Shown here: positions 18,701 through 27,923 of the stretch, one piece after another | Layout of the letters: every line of letters begins with the position of its first letter | How positions within the stretch are numbered: the stretch's first letter is position 1 | Assembly: GCA_002104985.1 (NCBI GenBank) | Contig: MCGO01000282.1 | Location: 1 to 41,328, forward strand | Direction of reading: 5' to 3' | Source of the DNA: Rhizoclosmatium globosum | Taxonomy: Eukaryota > Chytridiomycota > Chytridiomycetes > Chytridiales > Chytriomycetaceae | Length of the DNA: 41,328 nucleotides | Translations under genes and position numbers: made by a program | Notes under the pieces: model-generated | The model's input: only the letters and a program-made list of their open reading frames with translations | Databases searched by the model: none | Told to the model about the DNA's origin: nothing

Positions 18701-19319
18701 CACATTGATGGATATCATTCATGACAATAGCTCGTAAATCATTGGAATTGATAGAACCCGAAAAGATTAAAGATCTGAGGTACTTCATATTCGGATGACC
18801 AAAGCGTTGGTGAATAACATCAGGACTGACAGGATTACGCGCAATATTGGCAAATGTTCGATGGATAATCCTAAAACGAATCTGTTTCAAACCGTTCGGC
18901 AAGGCTGGGCAAAGAAAAAGATCTTCCCCAGTTTTGGAATCATAGAACATAAAACCATTAAGATCAACTCGAATTTTCCAATCCAAATTGTGTCTTAATA
19001 TGTCCGCCTCAGAAACCAAAGTAGTGTGCAAGTCAGGTGCGTAGATAACATCGGGCATAGGAACAAGAAACTTCTCAAAAAACAAGAAGTGAACAAGACC
19101 CTGACGTGTTCCACGAAGTGTGGCCTTATTCGACGCCAATCCAATTGAAATAGAAACTGGACGCGAGCTCTCAAACCAACTAACATCAGTTATGAGCGTT
19201 CTGTTGGCTCCTGGATCCAGGACACCCTCTACAGAAGAAGACATTGTTTCAGATAGGGAAATGAAAGCAAACGCGAACATCTCGAAAATCTGCAACCCAT
19301 TGTTAATTAAGTCATTCAA
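15774..19319 (-). CDS. Copia pol polyprotein (protease, integrase, RT, RNase H)
   Basis: Open for 1,181 codons; the first in-frame ATG is at 19280, and expression as part of a Gag-Pol product is possible. The aspartic protease shows VLDPGANRTLI (near residue 33), with DPGA in place of the usual D-S/T-G-A. Integrase has the HQRFGH..CDSC zinc site and core acids in HVDITGKF, RLDNGE and PHMDAVAERVIGHV. Reverse transcriptase has YLNGVLDVEVYVRPP, YGLKQAGRLWYQ and the catalytic YVDD (in IWIGFYVDDLLF). RNase H shows GYADASQPDAESGKAQSGW and TADQTAAEHVA. No internal stop or frameshift is seen, in keeping with a young copy. Confidence 0.96.
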   Translation of the reverse strand: MNDLINNGLQIFEMFAFAFISLSETMSSSVEGVLDPGANRTLITDVSWFESSRPVSISIGLASNKATLRGTRQGLVHFLFFEKFLVPMPDVIYAPDLHTTLVSEADILRHNLDWKIRVDLNGFMFYDSKTGEDLFLCPALPNGLKQIRFRIIHRTFANIARNPVSPDVIHQRFGHPNMKYLRSLIFSGSINSNDLRAIVMNDIHQCDSCIAGKFKRSKVGSEIRWVAIKALGPGEMLHVDITGKFAHGFYYNGRVYWYFLMVVDDFSRMSFIRLLQRKSHALAELLEVMALVERITQCPTRLIRLDNGEIGTSEKFQSFCQAQGITVETIVVHYPHMDAVAERVIGHVKVISKTIHIHAGFQHDKWGYSALAANDLRVLWPNNHNEMESPFLRFFKHKPEIQHFRVFGCKVMVPIYKKGSKGELSADVATKIYVGPHSPSIIKCIDSFGALSFHRFKDCTFTENVFPATSTQVVGNRIVEFPEDAQETLAAAEHGDFVTESDSSFSEALNLRKRNLLDYSPSAIAPVVHKEKAPVVQGENDTNRLQQEDSPSPSMSRNLRALKRPRVQDVGEGASDSEPEFDNDSSSDYSDEEENAAYHAYITQVQSVVPIFYFPESIIYCMNSMTTNEPSEKVVGLDWDGTIPMRHADIFRTGNIKEWLAAEDAEISNLVNHGTYVEQNEADLPEGTEVIPTKEVYAVKNDKTLPPNKVKKYKVRIVARGDYQKYGINFIDTYSPVIKMTTLRFLIAICTWLGLGLFLADAVGAYLNGVLDVEVYVRPPQCYSKPGVVWRLIKGLYGLKQAGRLWYQKLCDILKSLGYSMTFVDPCLFMKEVDGFTIWIGFYVDDLLFCCHESIIESVIESVKAKVDIVYQGRCEYHLGIELEYASDRSYVLLHQAKYVQRILARFNMQNCNGVKTPMEPSADFTLKREDEHVVETSTFDYHSLIGSLMYPSVVSRWDISASVSLWARSMQKPTQRHINGAKRVLRYLKHTYDMGIVYYRAPNPIPKQIYFKGYADASQPDAESGKAQSGWNFLFMGKSLVSWRSNKQKICTADQTAAEHVAFYEACLEAPFLLNLCEDLRIDVVKPVEMFSDNATFVQRVRENKRTEATKWMHRRFWKVQEMFTDLTVDCNHIAGVKNCSDMGTKALVLPTFVKHRRSSGMQYLRVLRGECTERELDQC

Positions 19320-19434
19320 GACTCAAGAAACAAATTCATTCACTTATAACGAAGCTCAATCTCGAAAGAAAGAGACAAACAAAACGTAAGACATAAGAAC
19401 CAAAACAACCATCAAGTTAAGAACGTCATTAAAA

Positions 19435-20120
19435 CTAATGTAATCCAACAGTCGGTTCCCAACCAACATGACGTGGACCTGTGTTCTCAACCGTTGCCGA
19501 AGCAATAACCGCTGCATTCGCAAACGAAGCAGGTGGAGTTGGTTGCGTCGGCGTCGCTGGTGTTCCAGCTCCGGCGCTCCCTCCCCCATTGGTTTGGTTC
19601 TTTGCAGGACAGTTTGTGCGAAAATGATCCGTAGAACCGCAGTTCCAACATCTGTTGCATACAAATTGAGGGTTATGCGATCCAGTACACTTTCCACACT
19701 TGGGGAATTTACCTTTATACCCTCCTTTCTTACCACGAGTATTCTGATCACCAGTAAACTTACGTTTCCCACCAGTGATAGTTACGTTAGCCTGCGCATT
19801 TTGATTTGGAGTTCCAGTTGAGTCGTTGTGTTTCATGTTGTCCACATACACGTCCCACATATCTGTCAACTCTCTCTCTTGTCTCCCAACAAGGCACGTA
19901 AAGAGCGTGGTGGAACAGGTTCCGCGTAGATATTCTTGAAAGGTGTGTATCCTGCTTCAAGAATCTTCTCCCTGTCTTTACCAATCATATTTAGCTGAAT
20001 TGCCTTCCATCCCGGATAATTCTTATCATTTAGGATGATGGTCTTACGATCCACGCTGTCGTTGCTCTTGATGGTTTCCGTTTTCATGATAGTTTTACTA
20101 CCCATTGTGAACGGATCCAT
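19435..20120 (-). pseudogene. Copia gag, short and frame-broken
   Basis: The N-terminal part starts MDPFTMGSK at 20120 and includes NYPGWK, the usual N-Y-x-x-W-K of copia Gag. It stops at a TGA just after a GAGAGAGAG run near 19867. The next frame continues LTDMWDVYVDNMKHND and reaches a CCHC knuckle (CWNCGSTDHFRTNC) with a second Cys-rich stretch before it (CGKCTGSHNPQFVC), ending at 19435. A one- or two-base change in the GA run would join the frames. Even joined, Gag would be about 230 residues, with little sequence between NYPGWK and the knuckle, so much of the capsid core seems to be missing. A non-autonomous copy or an assembly error in the GA run are both possible. Confidence 0.75.
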
Positions 20121-20160
20121 TGTCTCCGTTGTTTGCGAAATCCATTGTATCAAACCACCA

Positions 20161-20181
20161 ATCGCGACCTGGGCTCATAAC
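20161..20181 (-). other. Primer binding site of half-tRNA-Met type
   Basis: The plus strand here reads ATCGCGACCTGGGCTCATAA then C, one base before the LTR. It looks like the anticodon arm of a methionine tRNA (stem CTGGG, loop CTCATAA with CAT anticodon), not a tRNA 3' end. Drosophila copia and yeast Ty5 are known to prime with a 5' fragment of initiator tRNA-Met cut at the anticodon; this element appears to do the same. Confidence 0.78.
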
Positions 20182-20182
20182 T

Positions 20183-20397
20183 TGTCAAAATCCCTGTGAG
20201 GAGATTAGTCAAGATCGATATCGACGCGGCTTAGCGATTGTGGCTGAGTGACGGCAAACAAGCACTCAGGGAAGGAACGGGCGGAACGTTCACTGTTTCT
20301 TAATCAAAAATCTCTCTTTCATTTCTGATTCGTACTTCAATAAAACATTCCTTATATTATAGAACCAAAATACGCCGAGGACTGGATAAATCCAACA
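20183..20397 (-). repeat. 5' LTR of the copia element
   Basis: 215 bp, identical to 15474-15688; adjoins the primer binding site. It should carry the element promoter and polyadenylation signals. Confidence 0.96.
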
Positions 20398-20402
20398 GTG
20401 AA
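20398..20402. repeat. Target-site duplication GTGAA (right)
   Basis: Second copy of the five-base target duplication, directly after the LTR end at 20397. Confidence 0.92.
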
Positions 20403-20548
20403 CGAAAAGCTTTTGGTAAAGAACTGCGTTGATATATCTTTCTTTTCATATACGGACTTGGTAGTAACAGCTCTTCAGTGTTTGGGCTCCTGTCTTCCTT
20501 GTTTTGCGAACAACGTGGACTTGGAGTTACAAGAGGCGATTGTGACAT

Positions 20549-20895
20549 CGTGAACAGATCTCGTTTTGTTCACCAACCGAGTTCTCTCTTTTATTAGATC
20601 AGAGACACATTTTCGAGAGTGGCTGTGGTGGCTTCCTGAACACATCGGACTGTGTGGCTCAGAAGCTGAACGATGCCACTTATCCACCATGATTTGGCAG
20701 GAAACTCACCTTTGAACTAAGTGTAATTGATGCACCAACAGTGATCCGATGAAAGTTTCATGTTTAATCCATGATGTGAATAAATCCCTGGAAGGCACAC
20801 GACTACAGCGAGAACACATATTTATTTGGCTTTAGAACTGCCAACGATATCACACCAAAATTGTAATTGCGGGAATAAACAATCACTTCCATAAG
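20549..20895. other. Upstream region of the split gene and 3' region of PacC-like B
   Basis: 347 bp. A strong splice donor on the minus strand (AAAG|GTGAGT near 20713-20706) suggests a 5' non-coding exon and intron for the split gene. No further coding signal is seen. Confidence 0.3.
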
Positions 20896-21965
20896 CTACT
20901 GTTGACCCAACATCAAGTGCTCCAAAAACAGTTCCTCCTGTAACCGCTGATGCTGCCTGAAATTACAATATGCTTGATACTGCATCGGATTCAGTTTCAT
21001 GAGCCTCTCCGGCGATGGCCCGTTATTTGACATAACCGAAAAGGCCCCAAAGAATGGATCAGATGGGATATAATGCGACATTTGTGATGGAGTGGATGCA
21101 GAAATGTCGCAGAAGTTTAATTGAGTTGAGAAGGATGGTTGTTGCTTTTGAGTTGCCCCCATTTCACCCAATGCTGAAGACTGAGAACTCTCTTGCGGCG
21201 GAGTCAAGGCAGATTCAAACGACGACGAAGAGCATGAATTCGAAGTTGCAGTCAATAGCGGGGACTCCATCAATAGAAGCGATGAGGCGTTCACGACAGT
21301 TTCAGAACCTGGAGCAAGAGAGGGAGATACCGACAACAAAGTATTGAGAGCATCATTTGAGTGTGGAACGAGGTTGATTTGTTTCGATTGAGCGGAATCG
21401 GCCGTCTTTCTGGATTTGACAGCTGATGCTTTTGGCGGGGGTTTGACAGCACCGGCTCCGTCACCCACGCTTCCACCGTGTACCTTCGCCACGTGTTTCC
21501 GCAGATCGTGCGCCCACTTGAACTGCGTCAGACATTGAACACACTCAAAGCTCTGTTATCGTATCAATCAATCAGTCACACTCACTCACTCAATCACACC
21601 CAAACACCAACAAACACCAAACGAACCTTAAACGTAAAGTGACTCGTCAAATGATTCAACAAATGCGCACGCTTGTCAAACACCTTATCACTGCGTGCAC
21701 ATCCAACCCATCGACACTGAAGCGTGCGCATCTGCGTTCCACTCTTTTTGGATCCAATATGGTCTTGCTCAATGTGCGCTTTAAAGGTCTCTGCATCGTC
21801 AAAGTTGAGGAGGCACGGCTCTTTGGTCTTGGGACACCCCCACAGACAGGGGAAGCGGGTCGTGGCAGGGACTGTGTCCATTGAAGGTGTGCGGTAAATT
21901 GGGGGGGTTTTGGTGAAGGAGACTGGTCTTGCTGGCGGGAAAATTTTTGTTATCGTCACAGCCAC
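20896..21965 (-). CDS. PacC/Rim101-like zinc finger factor, paralogue B
   Basis: Exons are 21965-21627 and 21552-20896, giving 331 residues; the single intron is phase 0. Finger 1 is CLWGCPKTKEPC..FKAHIEQDHIGSK (about 40-72). Finger 2 is CRWVGC..FDKRAHLLNHLTSH (84-109). Finger 3 starts right after the intron (FECVQCLTQFKWAHDLRKHV..H). The intron falls before finger 3, not inside its W codon as in A, C, E and H. After a Ser-rich stretch the protein ends with the tail LNPMQYQAYCNFRQHQRLQE then ELFLEHL, shared with C and D. It lacks the PGP..GPSLNGG module of A, F and G. Confidence 0.83.
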
Positions 21966-22028
21966 AACGGAAGTCGATTAATGTAGTTTCTATTGTACTG
22001 TGTGTTGTGTATGGTTGTGGAAATATAT

Positions 22029-22962
22029 CTACAGTGAAGGTGGTGGAAGCGATGCATTTGCAAGCTCCCTCTCCCTCCGTTCCCTCAACAGCCGCTCCAA
22101 AAATAACGATTCCTCAATCTTTTGATGATGCTTAAAACTGAGATATCGCTGAAATTGCTGCGGGCCGAGTTTCGCGGCCATGCTTTCCGTGAATAAACGC
22201 TCCTCTTCGTCAACAGGAGGTGGCGGTGCAAATGGTTGGTTCTGATTTGCAGTGATCGTGCTCAATGGCAGTAGAAATTGCAGTCCATGTGATTCTCGAT
22301 AATTCGCGTGATTCGACGTTGTTGAGAGAACTGAAGAGGATGAGGGCGTTGTGGTGGGTATAGGTGCGGAAAACAGCGAACTTGGCGTTGCTCCAATTAT
22401 AGGTGATGATTCTCGGCTATCAACAAGGTTTCTTAAAGGTATTGATCCATTCGTTGGTTGTTCCACAACCTCAACTTGACTTTTGGTGTAATCAGGTGGG
22501 ATGGGTGCAGGCACTGGCACATCTTCGCTGCTCGAACTTCCCTGAGGCGCGGGAGACATGGAAGATGTCGAAAGTTGATGATGTTTCTTTTGATGCTTCT
22601 TAAGATCATGCGACCTGGTCAGGTTCAGTTAGGAGACGTCATTCAGGTACAGGAATCCAAAACAAAGAACCAAACCATTTGAACTCGGAATCACAGCTAT
22701 CACACCGGAATGCTTTATGTGCAATATGTGACTTTATGTGATTGAACAGTAAGGCTCGTTTCGCAAACTCTCGTTCCTTCATTGGACACGAAATCCATGA
22801 GCATCTGAGATTCAAGGTTCCATCCTTCTTGTGCCCTACATGTTCCAGCGATAAATGTTCGTTCAGTTTATCTGCATCCGTGAACGTCTTTAAACATGGT
22901 GTATCAGGCTGGATGGTCCACAGACAGGCGAACGGCTGTGGAGAAGGTCCGGTTTCTGTCAT
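22029..22962 (-). CDS. PacC/Rim101-like zinc finger factor, paralogue C
   Basis: Exons are 22962-22676 and 22614-22029, giving 290 residues. The intron splits the W codon of finger 3 (TG|G), a position shared with A, E and H. Finger 1 is CLWTIQPDTPC..LNEHLSLEHVGHK (13-45). Finger 2 is CSWISC..FAKRALLFNHIKSH (54-79). Finger 3 is CDSCDSEFKWSHDLKKHQKKH (87-108). The C-terminus carries AAKLGPQQFQRYLSFKHHQK then IEESLFLERL, matching the tail of B and D. Likely a compact DNA-binding regulator; target unknown. Confidence 0.83.
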
Positions 22963-23120
22963 TGTTTTTTGGACCTAGGACCTGGTACTCGTTTTCAAAT
23001 CAACTCCCAATCTAACAAATCTATTTCTAAAAAACGAACAATATACTCTCCGTGGTATAATAATTACAACAGGTTGAAACGAACACCGGCAGCCACTACT
23101 AGAGATATAACCCCCTTAAA

Positions 23121-23842
23121 TCACACCAAGAAGTTAAACCCATTCGCTTCATCCTCAGCCTCCTTTTCCTTGACAAGTCTCGCTAAAAACAAGTTTTCCT
23201 GCATACGCTGGTGCTTCTGATACTGTACAAACAGTTCGAACTCTGGCGAACCCTTCCCAAGCAACTCGAGCGCAAGACTGGCAGTATCGACAGTATCCAC
23301 ATTCTTCAATGGCAATATAAACGCAGTAGTAGGTTCTTCATCGCTCTTGTTGAGTGATGCCGCAAATTGATTCAACATTGAGAGATCTGTTTCCTCCATC
23401 CTGGCAGGACTTGCACCCATCAAAGTCGACGGCGAAACATCCACCGAAGAGAACAAGAAAGGCGATGACACAGATTCTGTATCAGCCCTGGGACTTTCCG
23501 AAGCAGCCGAAGTCGAAAAACGTAAATTGGAAGTTGTTATCGTATCCAACATTATTGATTGATCGAGAGAAAGACGCTTTGGCAGCAACTCGGAGGAGAC
23601 ATCGCCGCCGTCTCTCTTCCGCTTTCCTGGATTGGATTCGAGGTTGAGCATGGACGGCATCCACGGAAGCGACCTGTGAGACACGTGTCAATTTATGCTC
23701 CCTTTCAACGCCAAACGCCCCAATCAACAACTTACATCATGTCCAGCATAGAGTCCGAATGGAGTCCCGCGAGTGGGTATAGAGGATCCAGTTGGCTGGA
23801 AGTGGTGAAGGATGCCGGAAAGTCGAAAGGAGAGCTTGACAT
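23121..23842 (-). CDS. Finger-less PacC-cluster paralogue D
   Basis: Exons are 23842-23736 and 23673-23121, giving 219 residues; the intron (GTAAGT..TCTCACAG) joins AT|G in phase. The protein starts MSSSPFDFPASFTTSSQLDP and has a KRKRD basic patch that could be a nuclear signal. No zinc finger is present and no space for one upstream. Its C-terminal tail ELLGKGSPEFELFVQYQKHQ then RMQENLFLARL aligns with the tails of B and C, its neighbours. This suggests a duplicate that lost or never received the DNA-binding part and could act by pairing with tail-bearing relatives. That role is inference. Confidence 0.68.
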
Positions 23843-24013
23843 GTTTTTTGAGCGTGTTCTTTTTTGGTCGCCATCACTTGGTGGCGGAAAGCCGTTTGAT
23901 CAAAATCATTATGGAGAGCATTATGAACATAAAGATCAATTAACATACACTACAATGAGATTTATTACACGACACAAACAGTAAGGACAAACCCAAAAAC
24001 TAATTCAATCTAT

Positions 24014-25359
24014 TTACATCTCTAAAAACGACTCTGGATCTTGAATTAATTCAAAGCCATTATCCAAAAGCTGTTGATTTTGTTGATTATCCAGTTGCAG
24101 TAGTGAAACTGGAGGAACCAACTTGAACACTGAGTCCGTCAACACTGGAGATATCGTTGGAACACCAGAAACGAAATTTACCGACTGTTGTAAAAATGTT
24201 TGCATATTTTGGCCGTCCATCGCTGAAAAGACTGGAGCATTGGTCGAAGTGTCAAACGACCCGAAAGCTCCAACAGCTGGTGCAAATGGCAAATACATTT
24301 GTCCCAATTGAGGAGCATGCATAGGGTATATGAACATAATGTTTGGTTTGTAGGGCACTGAGAATAATAGCGTTTCAGCGCCGTACAGTGATGACGCGGT
24401 AGAACCGAATATGCTGTCAGATTGTAATTTCCTTTGATTCACTGGAAGCGAGGATTGGTTGAGACATGAAGTGGTTGGGCCACCTTGGGAATCTGGATGA
24501 CGTGAGGATCCTCCAGTGTTAATTGAGGATGTACCACCAATGTTCGATTTAGTTGCAGAATTTTCGTTTGCGACTCCCTCAGAACTTAATATTTGATGAA
24601 TTTCCAAGATCTGGTTTTCAGTATCATGATCTTGAGGCATCTTACCGCGGTGATTCTGGGTCTGGGAAACAGGCGTTGGAAAAGCGGTGTGAGTTGGAGA
24701 AACCTTCAAGACTGACTTTGGAGCGGACTCAGAACCAGCACCTCGAACAGACTTCGGGGGTTTTGAAAGCCTTTTTCTGAGAGGTGTGAATTTTTTGAGT
24801 GTTTGAGTGTTTGCAGTAAGGTCGTCGCTTGACTTTGAGTGTTTTGATCCATCCACCACATCGCCGCTAAACTTATGACCTTTCTTCAAACAATGCTTCT
24901 TCAGATCATGGGGCCTAATATCGAATCAAACGGCGTTGTTAGATTTCTTATTATAACCACATAATAAATGGAGATTGCCCCTTACCATTTGAATGTCGCT
25001 GAACACTCGTCACACTGATTCGCCCTGAAACTAACATGCGCTCTACAATGCGACACAATATGATCCCGTTTACTAAATGGTCTGTCCGCGTGTGAACAGT
25101 TGAGCCAGAGACAGTTGAGTGAAAGAGGATGGTCAACAGACGCTTTACGACCAACGTGTGTTTCGGCGAGATGTGTGTAGAAGGCTTGCGGGTCTTCAAA
25201 GACTTCGAAGTAAGGTACTTGTGATGAGACTTGCCAAAGGCAGCTATAGGAAGGTGTTGCGGGTTGTTTGGGCGTTGAAGTGGGAACAGTTGGAGCGATT
25301 GGTGACAGTAACGGCAACATGGAGGTGGTGGTGTCTGCTTCGTAGCTCAGTGAATTCAT
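24014..25359 (-). CDS. PacC/Rim101-like zinc finger factor, paralogue E
   Basis: Exons are 25359-24986 and 24914-24014, giving 424 residues; the intron splits the finger-3 W codon as in A, C and H. Finger 2 (CLWLNC..FSKRDHIVSHCRAH, 83-108) and finger 3 (CDECSATFKWPHDLKKHCLKKGH, 116-138) are complete and very close to those of A. Finger 1 (CLWQVSSQVPYFEVF..FYTHLAETHVGRK) has Tyr where all paralogues have the second Cys (residue 50), so it probably does not hold zinc normally. The region after the fingers is Ser/Thr-rich and carries neither the A/F/G module nor the B/C/D tail. It ends LLDNGFELIQDPESFLEM. Confidence 0.82.
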
Positions 25360-25838
25360 GTAAAGATTGAAAGAAAGGGTAAAGGAGATTGAATGAACAC
25401 GAGCCTTGAATTAAATGGGTAAAGCCTTGTATAATCTAACCTGCGTTTCCGAATTCCCTCAGTTCACGAGCTTTGCGTACCTACGCTCCTTTAATAACAG
25501 ACTACCTCGATTGTATATGCTATTATATTGCAATTAAAGCTTCAAGTTAATTATTTTCATTTGAGAACGGGACTACTCATCTCCTTTCTGCGCTGAGATG
25601 ACAAATTTAGGCAACACCCATGAGGAACCTATGTATAGTATAAATATATAAGTATAATGAGGAACCCGACAACCCTGCCGACAACCCTTTCCCGAAGCTG
25701 TTTCGTGGACGTGTCAGCGATGTTCTCAAAATTGAACCATCGACGCCAATTCAAAGGAGAAACAATAAATACGTATTATTCAACCCAACATAAAACAAAA
25801 AGAGATATGAGCTTAAAACCCCACCCCTGCCCAGAATA
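25360..25838. other. Intergenic region between PacC-like E and F
   Basis: 479 bp, AT-rich. It contains TA-rich stretches (for example 25512-25535 and 25631-25660) that could belong to the E promoter. I see no gene, repeat or RNA. Confidence 0.4.
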
Positions 25839-27504
25839 TCACGACCACAAATCAACTTGCGACCTTCCACCTGTCTGAACATGAAATCCCGTTGATTCAA
25901 GTGTACAATCACGAAGATGAGTGGGTACCTGTCTCTCAGGAGATTCCGATGGTTTATCCGACAAAGGCGAAATTGTGTTTGCTGGTGTTATAACGTGTTG
26001 ATGAACAAAGTTTCTTTGATCTTGTCCACGGTGTGCCACGTAGGAGTGATGCGATTGAGTTTGGTATGGTTCTGGGTGTGGCCGAGAGAACTGAAAAGAA
26101 TGGTGCCATTGGTCTTGGGAATGAGGGTGTGGGAGAGAAGGTTGGTGTGGATTATAATGTCCCCATTGGTGGGAACCAGGTCCATGGATCGTGCGAACTG
26201 AAGGAGCGGGGTGGTAGTGCGTGGGAGGTTGAGGTTGGTAATGTTGCATTTCTGCTGGCTGTGGTGCTCGTGGATACATTCCGTGATTGTTATTATGATG
26301 ATATGATGAATGCTGGCCAGAATGTTCTGGACGGTAGTTAAGGTTTTGAGGGTACGAAATGGGACCTGGTTGTTGATGATGCTCATAATAGCGATGTGTG
26401 TTCTTCGAATGGTGTGGTGGAGGCAGTTCAGGAGGATAGAAAGCTGGCAGATGCTCTTGAACTTGGTGTGATCCATAATATTGCTGAGGAGGTGGCTGAG
26501 ATTGAAGATGCCCATGATTGAAAGAAATCTGAGCAGGACGAACAGGTGAAACTGATGATTGTGGTTTTGGTGCCAAAGGTCTTGGTGGTGGAGCTACAGC
26601 TCTCTGCGAAGCCGGTGGACCAACCGGGGCGTGCGCTGGTAGCAAAGAAGCAAAGGCAGGTAGTCTTGGACCCTCAGGCTTAATTTCTGAGTCTTCCTTT
26701 TTCAAAGTAGCAGATGAACTTGAACTTCCGCTCAAATCACTTGATTCATCGTCGTTGTCTCTTGTCAGACTTAAAGTAGTAGTACTTGCTTTTGCCACAG
26801 CGGCGTTACCAGTAGGGAATCGCTGGTAAGTCTTTTGACGTCCTCCGTTCAGAGATGGGCCAAATCTGACTAAAGCTGGACCACTTCCATCTTGTGCGTC
26901 AACGACATAAACTGGTGACGGACCAGGTTTTCCTTTACTTTCTGGAACGATATATTCGTGGCCTTGGCGCAAACAGTGCTTCTGTTGAACATATCGAAGT
27001 TTTAACTTCCAAAACCTTGTTTAACAATGTTTCCTCACCTTAAGATCTTGAGGCCATTTAAATTGTGATCCGCAGTCCTAGATAACGTAATGGTGTTATG
27101 GTTTGTTGTATGGATGGTGGCGTGACAAAAAGGAGAGCCAAGGCGTACCTTACAGATGTTAGCCCTAAAGTGTACATGAGAGCGACAATGGGATACAACG
27201 TTATCTCTCTTTGAAAAGGCTCGCCCTTGATGGAGACACCCGATCCAGTCGCAAGTGAGCTGAAGTGTGCCCAGGGCTTTACGACCGATGTGATCTTGAA
27301 AATCAGGTGAAAGGAAACAGTGTTAGTACAATCAACGACAGCCTCTTCTTTTCCAAGCTCACCTTCTGATAGATGAACGTACAAAGCATCAGGATCGTCG
27401 AACTGGAGTGAGCATCTCTTCGGGTTGCCCTGCTCAGTCCCCACGTTCCACAGACACAGGAACACTATCGGAAGATCATCGGAGGTTTTAATAGGCCGTG
27501 GCAT
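25839..27504 (-). CDS. PacC/Rim101-like zinc finger factor, paralogue F
   Basis: Exons are 27504-27363, 27294-27149, 27077-27039 and 26981-25839, giving 489 residues; all introns keep frame. Finger 1 is CLW..RC..LYVHLSEDHIGRK, finger 2 is CDWIGC..FSKRDNVVSHCRSH and finger 3 is CKDCGSQFKWPQDLKKHCLRQGH. Immediately after comes YIVPESKGKPGPSPVYV..ALVRFGPSLNGG with RQKTYQR, the module shared with A and G. The rest is His/Pro/Gln/Tyr-rich and probably disordered. The start is the MPRPIK ATG, which matches G. F and G share N-terminus, first exon length (142 nt) and the K|KH junction, so they are the most recent duplicate pair. Confidence 0.85.
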
Positions 27505-27923
27505 AGTGAGAGTTGTTTGATGACGACAGAAGTTGAGTAACAAAGCTGAGGGGTGCTTTTTTCCACTAGCCTTTGGTGTTGGATTGGCAGAGACAAAGGC
27601 TCGAAAATTTTCATACCCTCTCCGCGACCTTCCAACTTGATCACAGAATGGGGCAGAAACGAAGGACAGGCGTAGGAAATATAATGGCCGCTCAGAGGAA
27701 GTGGCCCAGTGAACTATCTATCGCACACAGTCTCTATTACGTACCAGCGATGAGAATGGTGCAGAACAATGCTAATGGCAATACCAATATTTGATTGGCG
27801 GGCAAACAAAGAATAGGTGAAGTGTTCCTTCCATTTCATCCAAAAGGCAAGATGACGTAATGCATTACTATATTATTGCAACGCCACTGAAATGAAAATA
27901 GAAAGAAAAAAAAAGAACTGTTA
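27505..27923. other. Intergenic region between PacC-like F and G
   Basis: 419 bp covering the F promoter and the G 3' end. No gene or repeat seen. Confidence 0.4.

Larger units (their letters stand above)
15474..20397 (-). mobile_element. Full-length Ty1/copia LTR retrotransposon (4,924 bp)
   Basis: Two identical 215-bp LTRs (15474-15688 and 20183-20397) begin TG and end CA. A GTGAA duplication flanks the element. A polypurine tract and a half-tRNA-type primer site adjoin the LTRs, and gag and pol lie on the minus strand. Pol order protease-integrase-reverse transcriptase-RNase H is the copia order. Identical LTRs mean the insertion is very recent. Pol is open throughout, but gag carries a frame break, so autonomy is uncertain. 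Confidence 0.97.
15263..20548 (-). pseudogene. Small host gene split by the copia insertion
   Basis: Left of the element (minus-strand sense) an ORF starts MSQSPLVTPSPRCSQNKEDR at 20548 and runs into the LTR at 20398. Right of it, 15468-15263 is open to a TAG. Removing the element and one copy of the 5-bp duplication joins 20548-20398 to 15468-15263 in frame with no stop, giving 118 residues. The second part ends DIPSVEAVQTFGDILGVWKN and then an acidic tail. The first half is basic and Ser/Pro-rich, the second helical. Family unknown. An upstream exon is possible, since a GTGAGT donor lies near 20711. In this copy the gene should be inactive. Confidence 0.75.
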
